Notes under the pieces: generated by a model
The model's input: the letters and a program-made list of their open reading frames with translations, nothing else
Told to the model about the DNA's origin: nothing
Database searches by the model: none
Part shown: in pieces, positions 16,916 to 25,277 of the stretch
Numbering within the stretch: position 1 is the stretch's first letter
Layout: the number at the start of each line of letters is the position of its first letter
Assembly (NCBI GenBank): GCA_902765305.1
Contig: CACWZI010000018.1
Location: 1-64,000, forward strand
Source: an uncultured Eubacteriales bacterium
GTDB taxonomy: Bacteria > Bacillota > Clostridia > Christensenellales > Aristaeellaceae
Direction of reading: 5' to 3'
DNA length: 64,000 nucleotides
Program-made: the position numbers and the translations under genes

Positions 16916-17337
16916 GCGTGATTTGAAAAGACTCCCCTCCCCCTGCTTTCTGTGTGCGACCCGAAAAGCAAACTCAAATTGTCCGACTATCACCGGTTTT
17001 GTCCGGTTTCAAAGCCGGAAAACAGGACATAACCGGACTCCTTCGGACGCATGTACCGCCGTTCAGGACCAAAAGGTCGCAGGTTTAAATCCAGTCACCT
17101 CGACCACAAAAGATGGTGGGTTCGCAACATACATTTAACTTTTTTATCCCTAAATGGTAAATATATTGTTATGTTGCCGAACGGTACCGGACTGCACCAA
17201 AACGGACCCACCCGGACTGCAACGGACTGGCAGGTTCAAATGGATCGAACAGTCCTTCGCACTTTGAATTCAACCGTCCCATACAATAGTATGACCGTCG
17301 GCCATGTTTTTCTGTTGCGTGGCCGACGGTATGTCTC
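16916..17337. other. Gene-free gap with CCGGAC-rich repeats
   Basis: About 420 bases without a convincing gene. The string CCGGAC or close variants occurs repeatedly (around 17000-17060 and 17180-17240), with imperfect inverted repeats around CCGGTTTTGTCCGG. It also holds a tRNA 3'-end-like piece at 17075-17106. This looks like a recombination scar or attachment region, not a promoter region. Confidence 0.5.
17075..17106 (+). other. tRNA 3'-end remnant, possible attachment site
   Basis: The string GGTCGCAGGTTTAAATCC, a few bases and then ACCTCGACCA have the layout of a tRNA T-arm, acceptor strand and CCA end, most like a proline tRNA. One T-stem pair is mismatched, and no 5' half (acceptor, D-arm, anticodon) is found upstream. 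It therefore cannot encode a tRNA. Integrating elements often leave such copies at one end. Confidence 0.45.
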
Positions 17338-19198
17338 TCATTCTTCATTTGCTTCGCCTGAAATTTCAGGCTGGCTGCCCATAGGGCCCATATTGCCGGG
17401 GGTGCCCGCCTTGCTGCCGGAATCAGCGCCGGTGACGGTATCCGTCAATGTGATTTCAGCGCTGGTATCGCCCTGCGTCACGGTATAGATCTCACCAACG
17501 ACCAGGTCAGGGCTGCTGATGACGACCGTTTCAAAGCTCTTTTCCACCTCTGCGGCAAGAATCACATTTCCCTCCGCATCACAAACGCGGATTTCTCCGG
17601 CGTCGCCTGTAAGGTTGACGAGGAAAGCCGCCTGGGTGGAGGTATCGGAGAAGTTCTCCCCCATGCCCGAAGCGCCCGCCGCGACGACGGTTCCGCCGCT
17701 GATGATCGCCGTGCCGTTGTAGTCCAGCGCGCCGTTCATGTTGCTCACAGGCCCGGACACCACGACGGTGCCGCCCGTGACCACCAAATCGCCGTTGGAG
17801 TCAATGCCGTCGCCGCCGGCGTTCACGGTCAATGTGCCACCGGAAATGTCGATCAGCACGCCCTCCTGGGCCTCGAAGGTCTCCTTCTCCCCGGTACTGC
17901 TGCGGGCGTTCATGCCGTCGTCCGAGGCGAGGATGGAAACGCTTCCACCCGAAACGGTGATGACCTCCGCCTCCAGGCCCTCGCTGCTCTGTGTGATGTC
18001 CACCGTACCGCCGACGACGGTCAGGCCGCCGTCCGCGTGGAGGCCGTCGTCGCTGCTGGCAATGGTGATCCTGCTGTCAAAGACCAGCAGGTCGCCGTCC
18101 GCATGGAAGGCGTCGTCCGCAGTGTCCAGCTCGAGGTTGCCACCGATGACGGCGATGTCCCCGCTGGCCTTGAAGCCCTTGCAGGCGGTTTCATCCTCTG
18201 ATTCCCCTTCCGAGGCGTCTTCTTCCGACATCGTTCCCCCATTCGGGGGCGCCGACATCTCCTCGCCATCCCCGAGGCCCTCCGGGTGCATCATGTCCGT
18301 CGGCATTTCGCCTTCCGCAAACCCTTCCGGGGGCATCATGTCCGTCGGCATTTCGCCGGAAAACTCAGGCGGTGTCATGGCTTCTCCGTCAAAATCCGGC
18401 ATGCCCTGCGGTCCGCCCATCGCTTCCTCCTGAACCACGAATTCACCCGCGCCGCCGCCGGTCGTGATCTTAAAGCTGCCGCCCCAGATGTAGATATAGC
18501 CGAGTTCTTCGTTGGAGGTATGGCTGGCCCTAAACGCCGTGCCGTCGGTGCTCATGGTAAACGTCCACGATGCGTATGCTGTCGTTGGAATCCACGCCGC
18601 GGCCGGCAGCGGTGATCACATAGGTGCCGGAGGCGAATTTGATGTCGTCGTTGCCGTCAATGCCATCCCCGGCGGGAGAATCGATCACGAGAGTCCCGGC
18701 GCCATTGAAGGTCAGGTCCTCGTCGGACCAGATCACCGCGTCCACGCCTTCCTCCTCAAAGGTGCCGACGTTGGCCAGGGCATTCTCCGACCCTTCGGCC
18801 AGCGTGATGAACACCTTGTCCGCCTGCCTGACGACGATGGCCGCGGAATTGGAGGAGGTGATGCTCGTGCCGTTCAGCACCAGCTGTACCTTCTCGTCGT
18901 CCTTGACATCCACGACGACCTGTCCGTCGTCCAGCGTCCCGGACAGCACGTAGACGCCACCGTCCAGGATCGTCACGACGCCATCCGCCACGCTGACCAC
19001 GTGGGAGGCGGTCACGGCGGTATCACCCTCTAAAGAGATCAGGGTGGCCGTCGCGTCCCAATCCCCCGCGAGGTCGCGCTCCGTAAAATAATCGTTCAGC
19101 TGGGGAAGCATGACACTCGACGCCTCCCCGATGGCCGCTTTGCCGCACAAAGCGAGCGCAATCAATAACAATGCAATCCATCTATATAAACGCTTCAT
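17338..19198 (-). pseudogene. Secreted carbohydrate-binding-domain protein (Cthe_2159 type), frameshifted
   Basis: Two overlapping minus-strand frames together encode one protein of about 620 residues. The first (start 19198, RBS AGGAGGT) has a signal peptide (WIALLLIALALCGKA) and repeats such as DDGQVVVDVKDDEKVQLVLNG. It loses frame near 18550, after SNDSIRIVD. The second continues with STDGTAFRAS and then the acidic repeat domain with GGTVDITQSSEGLEAE, ASDDGMNA and GGDGIDSNGDLVVTGG, typical of calcium/pectin-binding beta-helices. A net loss or gain not divisible by three is needed; a deletion of about 5 bases fits. It ends an operon with VTC and DUF4956 genes. Confidence 0.8.
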
Positions 19199-19225
19199 CG
19201 CGGATAACCTCCTCGCAAGGCTGTT

Positions 19226-19912
19226 TTACAGCTCCGACGACACATTCTCCCCCTGAAGCAGCGCGATCTCCAGGTTGCCGTTGTGGCAGCGCAGCGCGTC
19301 GATGAACGCCTTTTCGTTCGCACCTTGCTTCAGGGTCAGCTGGTAGTTCAGGCGGAACAGGCTGCCCATGTTCACGGTCTTGACCTGCGTCAGCTTCCAC
19401 TGCCTGCAATACTCGGCCATCAGAGCGTCGAAGACGCCGTCATAGTCCAGATCCTCGGGGATCGTGACGCGCAGCGTCTTGGTCAGCCCCCTGGCCTCCG
19501 GGTCGAAGCGACCCAGGATCAGGAAGATGACGCACATGATCAATGTAAACAGCACCGCATAGGCCAGGTAGCCCATGCCCGCGACCAGCCCCGCGACCAT
19601 CGCCATGAAGATGAGGGCGATCTCCCTGGCCGTGCCCGGCGCGGAGCGGAATCGCACCAGGCTGAACGCGCCCGCCGTGGCCACGCCCGCCCCGATGTTG
19701 CCGTTCACCATCATGATGGTCACGCACACCAGCGCCGGCAGGGCCGCCAGCGCTGCCAGGAAGCTGTGGGAAAGGCCGGAGCGGCGGGAAGCCGTCAGCG
19801 CAATGCCCGCGCCGAGCGCCAGCGCCACCGCCACGCACAGCAAGAAGTCAGAAATCGAAATGACCGTCATGGCCGAGGAATCGAAGAGTCCCTTGAATAT
19901 CGTATTCAGCAT
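19226..19912 (-). CDS. DUF4956 membrane protein
   Basis: About 228 residues with four hydrophobic segments in the first 140 (FLLCVAVALALGAGIAL, FLAALAALPALVCVTIMMV, IALIFMAMVAGLVAGMGYLA, AVLFTLIMCVIFLIL) and a soluble alpha/beta C-terminus. The loop GNIGAGVATAGAFSLVRFRS between them is a hallmark of DUF4956. Such genes usually lie between a VTC-domain polyphosphate polymerase gene and a CotH or carbohydrate-binding gene, as here. The ATG at 19912 has a better-spaced GGAAGG site than the ATG at 19918. Function is unknown; a role with polyphosphate at the envelope is inferred from context. Confidence 0.85.
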   Translation of the reverse strand: MLNTIFKGLFDSSAMTVISISDFLLCVAVALALGAGIALTASRRSGLSHSFLAALAALPALVCVTIMMVNGNIGAGVATAGAFSLVRFRSAPGTAREIALIFMAMVAGLVAGMGYLAYAVLFTLIMCVIFLILGRFDPEARGLTKTLRVTIPEDLDYDGVFDALMAEYCRQWKLTQVKTVNMGSLFRLNYQLTLKQGANEKAFIDALRCHNGNLEIALLQGENVSSEL

Positions 19913-20153
19913 CGTCATCCTTCCCGGCCTTGCAATAGGCCCTCACCCGCAGCTTTTCCTTGTATTGGGGCTTTTCGATGGAGCGACGGATCAGGCGATA
20001 GTTGTCGGTGTCCAGATAGATGTTGCGGATGGTGGAATGTCCAAAGTGGTCCAGCGCCATGTGCTCCCGCATGGCTTCTCTCAGAAGTGCGACCTGCCTG
20101 CGGGTCAGCATGTATTTCAATTCATAACGCTTAAAGGTCATCTGAACGCCCAT
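19848..20153 (-). pseudogene. VTC-domain polyphosphate polymerase, C-terminally truncated
   Basis: The first about 76 residues match the start of VTC domains: KRYELKYMLTRRQVALLREA, IRNIYLDTDNYRLIRRSIEKP, and YKEKLRVRAY, which carries the basic residues that line the catalytic tunnel. The last about 23 residues (DDDAEYDIQGT...) are simply the start of the DUF4956 gene read in another frame. A VTC domain is about 220 residues, so some 140 are missing, including the glutamate/lysine strands needed for catalysis. A deletion has joined its 5' half to the next gene. Start 20153 has AGGAGG 8 bases before it. Confidence 0.75.
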
Positions 20154-20187
20154 GAAAAATTCCTCCTGTTTTCCTGTTGACGGAGAC

Positions 20188-20225
20188 ATTATAAGGCCGT
20201 AACCTTAAAGGAATCTTGAAGGAAT
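20188..20225 (-). promoter_or_regulatory. Promoter with tandem 11-base repeats upstream of VTC operon
   Basis: Reading the minus strand, ATTCCTTCAAG and ATTCCTTTAAG lie head to tail (20225-20204), followed after 10 bases by TATAAT (20193-20188). The repeats cover the -35 region, where no consensus hexamer is seen. Tandem 11-base repeats at this spacing are typical of OmpR/PhoB-family response regulators that activate transcription. Confidence 0.6.
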
Positions 20226-20258
20226 TCCGCTCTCGTATCCGCTCAGTCCTTTTATGAA

Positions 20259-20951
20259 CTATATGAAGTTGACGAACAGGTGGAACACCATGCAGGCGAG
20301 AATGGACCGGTCGCTGACCAGGTAGACCCAGGTGATGATGAAGCCGAGGGGGATGCCACTGACGAAGAAGTTCACCACATACAGCGCTTTGACCGTGAGC
20401 CCCGCCTGGTAGGTGCCCTGGATAAAGATCAGCGGCAGGTGCCACAGCGACCACAGCGCGCCGAAGATCATCGATTCCCAGAACCAGTTCATGTAGTTGC
20501 CGATGGAATCCTCGCAGTATCCCTTCCAGCCCACCTCCTCGATGATGGACGCGGCCAGGATCGTCATTAGCGCGCTGCCGATGCCCACGCCGGTGAAGGA
20601 GAAGTCCTCGGTGAAGGCGAACTGCTCCGGCGACTGGCCGAACGCCAGCGACAACAGTATCGACAGCCCCACGATCGCCGCAAACAGCGCCACCGCCCAG
20701 AATACGTTCAGCCACTTCACCTTGTAGAAGCCCACCAGCTTGTTCCTCAAATCCTGTTTCAGCGCGTCCGAACCTGAGCGCATCACGAACAGCGTGGAGA
20801 CCACAGCCGGGGCGATCAGGCCCACCGCCATCAATCCAAAGGCCATGTTTCCTGGCAGGAAGATCGCCGGGACCCAGAAGATCCATGTGAAGAGATACGC
20901 CAGCGCGAAGAACAACACCGGCCTGTATCGATAGCCTGTCTGCTGAATCAT
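20259..20951 (-). CDS. CPBP family intramembrane glutamic protease
   Basis: This 230-residue membrane protein (RBS AAAGGAGG, start 20951) has about six hydrophobic segments and the CPBP (Abi) motifs: motif 1 EEVGWKGY, motif 2 ALWSLWHLPL, and a final FHLFVNFI segment with the third-motif His/Asn. The family includes Rce1-like proteases and bacteriocin immunity proteins. It follows an MFS gene by 19 bases in a TetR-led operon, so it probably takes part in the same response. The C-terminus is a little short. Confidence 0.85.
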   Translation of the reverse strand: MIQQTGYRYRPVLFFALAYLFTWIFWVPAIFLPGNMAFGLMAVGLIAPAVVSTLFVMRSGSDALKQDLRNKLVGFYKVKWLNVFWAVALFAAIVGLSILLSLAFGQSPEQFAFTEDFSFTGVGIGSALMTILAASIIEEVGWKGYCEDSIGNYMNWFWESMIFGALWSLWHLPLIFIQGTYQAGLTVKALYVVNFFVSGIPLGFIITWVYLVSDRSILACMVFHLFVNFI

Positions 20952-20970
20952 TGTTTCCTCCTTTTACCGG

Positions 20971-22218
20971 TTACTGCGCCGCCGGTTCCCCGTCGCTCTC
21001 CAACTGCCGGATGCTCCGGATAAAGCGCATCCCGATGGCGATGACTGCCATCATGGCGCCGGCGACCTGTATAACGAGGGCCGCGCCCCGTCCGACGCCC
21101 ATGCCGGTCCACGCGCCCAGCGCATCCGCCGCGACGCCGGACATCGCGTAGGCCACCACATAGCCCAGCTGGGACAAAAAGCCGATCAGCCCCCACACCC
21201 GGCCCTGCACCGCGTCGGGAATGTGCGTCCGCGTCAGATAGTCCAGGCTGTTGTTGGCAAAGGGCAGCGCCGCGAAGAACAGGAAGCCAAAGGCGCAGAT
21301 CGGCAGGACGTTCTCAAAGGACCCGAAGCCGATCATCATCAGCCCCGCCAGCGCCAGGGAGGCGCTCATGACGCCCGTGAAATTCCCCTTGATGCCCCGC
21401 ACGCCCAGGACGAGCCCGGATACCAGCATGCCGCTGGCGCAGACGGTCTCGGCCACGCCCAGCGTCTTCGCGTCCGTAAAGGACAGCATCATCGGCTCCG
21501 CCAGGATCTGGAACATCCCCATGAACAGCGTGATGGCGGAGGACACCAGCACCAGCAGCAGCACGCCCTTCCGGGCCCTCAATATCCGCCAGCCCTCCCG
21601 GATGCTGGCCAGGAAGCCGGTGGCCGTCTCCGGGGCCTTCCTGCCGATGCTCCGGCGCACCACGGCGGCGCTGACCACCGTCAGGAAGAAGGTGCAGATG
21701 TCGATCGCCAGCAGCAGCTTCACGTCGCTGACCGTCAGCAGGAAGCCCGCCAGGATCGGCGAGAGCAGATACCGGGCGCTGCCGGCCAGGGAGACCAACC
21801 CGCTGGCCCTGGAGAACTCCTCCTTCGTCAGGAGGTCCGTGATCGTGGCCCGGAAGGCCGGCTCCAGCAGGGCGGAAAACACGGCGCTGATCAGCACGCC
21901 CACGCAGATCTGGGCCAGGGACGCGCCGCCGTTCATCATGCAGACCAGTATGTACACGATGCCCAGGGCGGAGCAGCCGTCCCCGATCATCATCAGGAGC
22001 CGTCGGTCGTACCGGTCCGCCAGCGCCCCCGCCGGCACGCTGAGCAGCAGCGTGGGTAGAAAGCCCAGCAGGGTGACCAGCGCCATGCTGGCCGCACTTC
22101 CCGTCTGCTGGAAGATGTAGACGCCCAGGCCGAAGCTGGTCAGTCCCCCACCGATGGACGAGATCAATTCCCCGGCCCACAGCAGTATGAACTTTTTGAG
22201 ATTCGATTGGCGCTTCAT
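20971..22218 (-). CDS. MFS transporter (drug-efflux type)
   Basis: About 415 residues with 12 hydrophobic segments and the MFS motif-A loop GALADRYDRRLLMMIGD after the second. Start ATG 22218 has GAGGTG 6 bases upstream. The pattern (KKFILLWAGELISSIGGGLTSF) resembles the enterobactin/macrolide-efflux MFS group. The TetR gene lies only a few bases upstream on the same strand, indicating efflux induced by a ligand of that repressor. Substrate unknown. Confidence 0.88.
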   Translation of the reverse strand: MKRQSNLKKFILLWAGELISSIGGGLTSFGLGVYIFQQTGSAASMALVTLLGFLPTLLLSVPAGALADRYDRRLLMMIGDGCSALGIVYILVCMMNGGASLAQICVGVLISAVFSALLEPAFRATITDLLTKEEFSRASGLVSLAGSARYLLSPILAGFLLTVSDVKLLLAIDICTFFLTVVSAAVVRRSIGRKAPETATGFLASIREGWRILRARKGVLLLVLVSSAITLFMGMFQILAEPMMLSFTDAKTLGVAETVCASGMLVSGLVLGVRGIKGNFTGVMSASLALAGLMMIGFGSFENVLPICAFGFLFFAALPFANNSLDYLTRTHIPDAVQGRVWGLIGFLSQLGYVVAYAMSGVAADALGAWTGMGVGRGAALVIQVAGAMMAVIAIGMRFIRSIRQLESDGEPAAQ

Positions 22219-22227
22219 GGTCACACC

Positions 22228-22839
22228 TCATTGAACGTCCTGGGCAGGTCGGACCAGTCCGTGGATGAAGCCCATGGTGCCGGGCTTCGCGCCCAGGACC
22301 TTTTCTGTCGCGTCGATGAACACGTCGATGACCGCGGGCGTGTAGGGGTTGTGGCCGTCAAACAGGTCGCTGCTGAGGATCAGGATCATCCGAATGCGCT
22401 CCGGGATGTGGTCGCAGTCAAACAGGCCCTCCCTCACGCCGTCCTCGGCGGCCCGGGACAGGATCGGCACGATCAGGTCAAACAGGCGCTTGCGGATCTT
22501 GTCGTGCATCAGCAGGTTCTCCGGCCGGTGCAGCGCTTCGTCGATCGTCCGCTCCTGCTGCTCCGGCTGGATGGACGCGATGATCCCCACGATCTTCTCC
22601 GGCACCGACAGATCGGCCTGCAGTACGGCCTCGGCCTTCCGGGCCTCGGCCTCGAGCATCATGCCGATCACCTCCTCCAGCATCTGCTCCTTGCTCTGGA
22701 AGTAGTAATAATACGTACCCTTGGCGATGCCCGCCGCCTCGATGATCTCGTCCACGCTGGTGTTCTCATAGCCCCGGGAAACGAACATCCCGTAGGCGAT
22801 CTGAAGCAGATCCCGCTTCCGGCGCTCTCCCTTTTTCAT
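22228..22839 (-). CDS. TetR/AcrR-family repressor
   Basis: This 203-residue protein starts at ATG 22839, with AAGGAG 8 bases before it. The N-terminal helix-turn-helix reads YENTSVDEIIEAAGIAKGTYYYYFQSKEQ (about 25-53), the standard TetR pattern. A helical ligand domain follows. It is the first gene of an operon with MFS and CPBP genes, and the promoter region holds two matching inverted repeats, so it very likely represses itself and the efflux pump. Confidence 0.92.
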   Translation of the reverse strand: MKKGERRKRDLLQIAYGMFVSRGYENTSVDEIIEAAGIAKGTYYYYFQSKEQMLEEVIGMMLEAEARKAEAVLQADLSVPEKIVGIIASIQPEQQERTIDEALHRPENLLMHDKIRKRLFDLIVPILSRAAEDGVREGLFDCDHIPERIRMILILSSDLFDGHNPYTPAVIDVFIDATEKVLGAKPGTMGFIHGLVRPAQDVQ

Positions 22840-22854
22840 GTCCAAACTCCTTTT

Positions 22855-22923
22855 CGACTGTCGGTCGGTTTTATTGTAGCCTCCTCGTCTCCAAGTGTCA
22901 AGTTAATTTTCGACTATCAGTCG
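22855..22923 (-). promoter_or_regulatory. Consensus promoter between two TetR-type operators
   Basis: On the minus strand a perfect TTGACA (22901-22896), 17-base spacer and TACAAT (22878-22873) form the promoter. Inverted repeats CGACTATCAGTCG (22911-22923) and CGACTGTCGGTCG (22855-22867) lie on each side, centres 56 bases apart. One is just upstream of -35 and the other covers the start site. This is a strong candidate for dual-operator repression by the adjacent TetR protein. Confidence 0.75.
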
Positions 22924-23148
22924 GTTTTAGGCCTTTAGGTTTTCCCAATCATTCCCTCATCACAGATTAGCCATGAAAAATACGTTGGGAATATCGTTCT
23001 TATGAAAACAATCCGAATTGGTGGTCCAGGCTCGAGGCGAATAAAGGATCTTGGAGAGACAGCACAATATCCAGGTCTACGATTCTGAACAGTGATTGGC
23101 TGAGCTGCCGGTGTTGTCTGCTGTATTCCGAAGTATTCTCCATAAAGC
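22924..23148. other. Gene-free stretch
   Basis: I see no convincing gene, promoter or RNA. A minus-strand frame of 66 codons (23000-23200) has no ribosome binding site and no recognisable domain. Confidence 0.4.
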
Positions 23149-23190
23149 GGCCCACAGTTCGTGTATATTGAAATACATCAACTGTGGGCC
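23149..23190 (-). terminator. Stem-loop after small ORF
   Basis: GGCCCACAGTT pairs perfectly with AACTGTGGGCC (11 base pairs), with an inner GTGTAT/ATACAT pair. It begins just past the stop of the small minus-strand gene at 23197. Confidence 0.5.
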
Positions 23191-23196
23191 ATCCCT

Positions 23197-23343
23197 TCAC
23201 TTTGTCACATCCAAAGAAACATCCGGCAATTCCAATCCCTCATCCTCGCAGAACTTTGCAAGGGTTATCAGGGAAATATGCTCCCCTAACTCCGCGAACC
23301 TCGCACGCTGTGCGTCGGTCAACCGTTCCAGCCATTCTTTCAT
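23197..23343 (-). CDS. Small 48-residue protein of unknown function
   Basis: Start ATG 23343 has a strong GGAGGAGG site about 7 bases upstream. The sequence begins MKEWLERLTDAQRARFAELG and ends ITLAKFCEDEGLELPDVSLD plus VTK. The ALAKFC-EDEGLELPD pattern is reminiscent of Nif11-like and other peptide leader sequences that continue as ELPDDVLEAVAGG, but the Gly-Gly cleavage site and any core peptide are absent. It may be a degenerate leader peptide or a free-standing small helical protein. No modifying enzymes are nearby. Confidence 0.5.
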   Translation of the reverse strand: MKEWLERLTDAQRARFAELGEHISLITLAKFCEDEGLELPDVSLDVTK

Positions 23344-23397
23344 TGTCAGCACCTCCTCCCGTTCTGTAATCCGGTCAAGTTTTATACGGGCTGTCAA

Positions 23398-23577
23398 ACT
23401 CAGCCTCAGCCTTTTTTACTGCGTCCTGAACCTCGGAAAGCACCTTCTCCGTGTGCTTTAATTCCCGCTGTGCAGGATCAGGTTGCAGCCCCGGGATGCC
23501 ATGGATTTTGCCGTCAAATAACCGAAGCCTCGCGCCGCCCCGGTGATCAGCGCCTACTTGCCCTTCGCCTGATACAT
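23398..23577 (-). pseudogene. Short-chain dehydrogenase remnant
   Basis: From ATG 23577, 4 bases after the MerR stop, the frame reads MYQAKGK, a stop, ALITGAARGFG, TAKSMASRGCNLILHSGN and a second stop. The neighbouring frame then continues ELKHTEKVLSEVQDAVKKAE. TGAxxGxG followed by AxxxAxxGxxLxLxxR is the N-terminal Rossmann motif of SDR enzymes. Two breaks and the loss of the catalytic Tyr-Lys part show it is dead. It was once cotranscribed with the MerR gene. Confidence 0.65.
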
Positions 23578-23580
23578 ACT

Positions 23581-23958
23581 CTACTCCATTTCTTTCTCAT
23601 ATTCCGAAAGCATCCTTGAAAAATGATCCAGCTTGTGCGTGACCTTTTCCAGGTGACGCTCCATCTCCGACATTCTCCCTTTCACGACCTCCTTATGCCG
23701 CTTCAACAGCTCGCATCGCTCCCGAAGCGTTTGGTCGCCCTCGCGGGTCAATTCCATAAACCGCGCGATGTCAGACAGTGGCATGCCCGTGTTTTTCAGG
23801 CAGCAGATCAGGCCGAGGGCCTCCAGATCCTCGTCGGAATACTGGCGAAACCCGCCCCGGCTTCTGCTCACGTTGGGCAGAAGCCTCTCTTTTTCGTAAT
23901 ATCGAAGGGTATGCGCCGCCAAACCCGTTTTCTCGCAAGCCTCGTGGATCGTATACAT
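23581..23958 (-). CDS. MerR-family transcriptional regulator
   Basis: This 125-residue protein has the winged helix-turn-helix IHEACEKTGLAAHTLRYYEKER plus the RQYSDEDLEALGLI wing and a C-terminal dimer coiled coil (RHKEVVKGRMSEMERHLEKV). It has no metal-binding cysteine loop, which suggests an aldehyde- or stress-responsive AdhR/YraB-type regulator, not a metal sensor. It is divergent from an iron alcohol dehydrogenase gene whose promoter has the long spacer that MerR proteins act on. Confidence 0.88.
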   Translation of the reverse strand: MYTIHEACEKTGLAAHTLRYYEKERLLPNVSRSRGGFRQYSDEDLEALGLICCLKNTGMPLSDIARFMELTREGDQTLRERCELLKRHKEVVKGRMSEMERHLEKVTHKLDHFSRMLSEYEKEME

Positions 23959-23989
23959 GTTTCCCTCCGAGCTTTTTTGAATTATACTA

Positions 23990-24020
23990 TTGACCTAGAG
24001 TTAACTTCAAGTTCTATAAT
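23990..24020 (+). promoter_or_regulatory. MerR-type promoter with 19-base spacer
   Basis: TTGACC (23990-23995) and TATAAT (24015-24020) are 19 bases apart, the over-long spacing that MerR-family activators correct by twisting DNA. The spacer holds a near-palindrome centred on GTTAAC (CTAGAGTTAACTTCAAG). It drives the dehydrogenase gene. Confidence 0.75.
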
Positions 24021-24083
24021 GTCAATATCATACATTAGATTGCGTCACATGTCAACCGCAGTCGAGAAAAGGAGGGCCATTCC

Positions 24084-25277
24084 ATGGACAACTTCAACTT
24101 CTACTCCCCCACCTACTTTGCCTTCGGCAAGGACCGCGAGCAGGACGTCGGCGCGCTGGTGAAGCGCTTCAGCGGAGGGTCCGATCCCAGCGGTACAAAG
24201 GTACTCATCCACTACGGCGGCGGCAGCGTGGTGCGCTCCGGCCTGCTGGAGAGAGTCAGAGCGTCGCTGGAGGCCGAGGCCATTCCCTTCGTCGAACTGG
24301 GTGGCGTGAAGCCGAACCCGCGCAGCGGCTTGGTGTACCAGGGCATCGAGCTGTGCAAGCGCGAGGGCGTGGATTTCATCCTCGCCGTGGGCGGCGGCAG
24401 CACCATCGACTCCTCAAAGGCCATCGCCGCGGGCGTGGTCTACGACGGCGACTTCTGGGATTTCTATTCCGGCAAGACCATCGAGAAGGCCCTGCCCGTG
24501 GGCACGATCCTGACCATCGCCGCGGCGGGCAGCGAGGGCAGCCCGGATTCCGTCATCACCAACGAAGACGGCATGTACAAGCGCGGCGCGACGGGCGATG
24601 CCATCCGCCCGAAGTTCTCCATCCTCAACCCGGCGCTGACCCAGACCCTGCCGCCCTACCAGACGGCCTGCGGCATCACCGACATCATGGCGCACCTGTA
24701 CGAGCGCTACCTGACCAACACGAAGGAAGTTGAAGTGACTGACCGGCTAATCGAGGCGCTGCTGCTGACCATGGTCCACGAGGGGCCGCGGGTCATCGAG
24801 AACCCCGACAACTACGACGCCCGCGCCAACATCATGTGGGCGGGTATGATGGCCCACAACAATGCCGTGGGCGTGGGCCGCAGCCAGGACTGGACCAGCC
24901 ACGACATCGAGCACGAGCTCTCCGCGCTCTACGACTGCGCCCACGGCGCGGGCCTCGCCGTCACGCTCCCGGCCAACTTCACCTATGTGATGAACCACGA
25001 CGTGATGCGCTTTGCCAAGGTGGCCGTGCGGGTCTGGGGCTGCCAGATGGACTTCGACCACCCGGAGGTCACCGCGAGAGCGGGCATCGAGGCCCTGCGC
25101 CAATTCTTCATCTCTATCGGAATGCCCAAGAACTTCGCCGAGCTGGGCGCGAAGGAGGAGGACATTCCGAAGCTGGTTCAATCCCTGTGCCGCGGCAACG
25201 GCCGCCAGGGCAGCCTGAGCGGCTTCACCACGCTGAACGAGGAGGATTGCGCGAACATCTACCGGCTGATGCTGTAA
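24084..25277 (+). CDS. Iron-containing alcohol dehydrogenase (butanol dehydrogenase/YqhD type)
   Basis: This 397-residue protein starts 8 bases after AAAGGAGGG. It shows the NAD(P)-binding GGGSTIDSSKAI loop and the metal-site region of group III dehydrogenases: DIMAHLYERY and HDIEHELSALYDCAHGAGLAV, with the conserved Asp and His ligands. Such enzymes reduce aldehydes to alcohols and often serve in detoxification. Full length and intact. Regulation by the divergent MerR protein is supported by its promoter. Confidence 0.92.
   Translation: MDNFNFYSPTYFAFGKDREQDVGALVKRFSGGSDPSGTKVLIHYGGGSVVRSGLLERVRASLEAEAIPFVELGGVKPNPRSGLVYQGIELCKREGVDFILAVGGGSTIDSSKAIAAGVVYDGDFWDFYSGKTIEKALPVGTILTIAAAGSEGSPDSVITNEDGMYKRGATGDAIRPKFSILNPALTQTLPPYQTACGITDIMAHLYERYLTNTKEVEVTDRLIEALLLTMVHEGPRVIENPDNYDARANIMWAGMMAHNNAVGVGRSQDWTSHDIEHELSALYDCAHGAGLAVTLPANFTYVMNHDVMRFAKVAVRVWGCQMDFDHPEVTARAGIEALRQFFISIGMPKNFAELGAKEEDIPKLVQSLCRGNGRQGSLSGFTTLNEEDCANIYRLML

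Noticed and set aside
17075..17106. A functional tRNA gene
   Set aside because: Only the T-arm and acceptor end are present, with a mismatch; there is no D-arm, anticodon arm or 5' acceptor strand.
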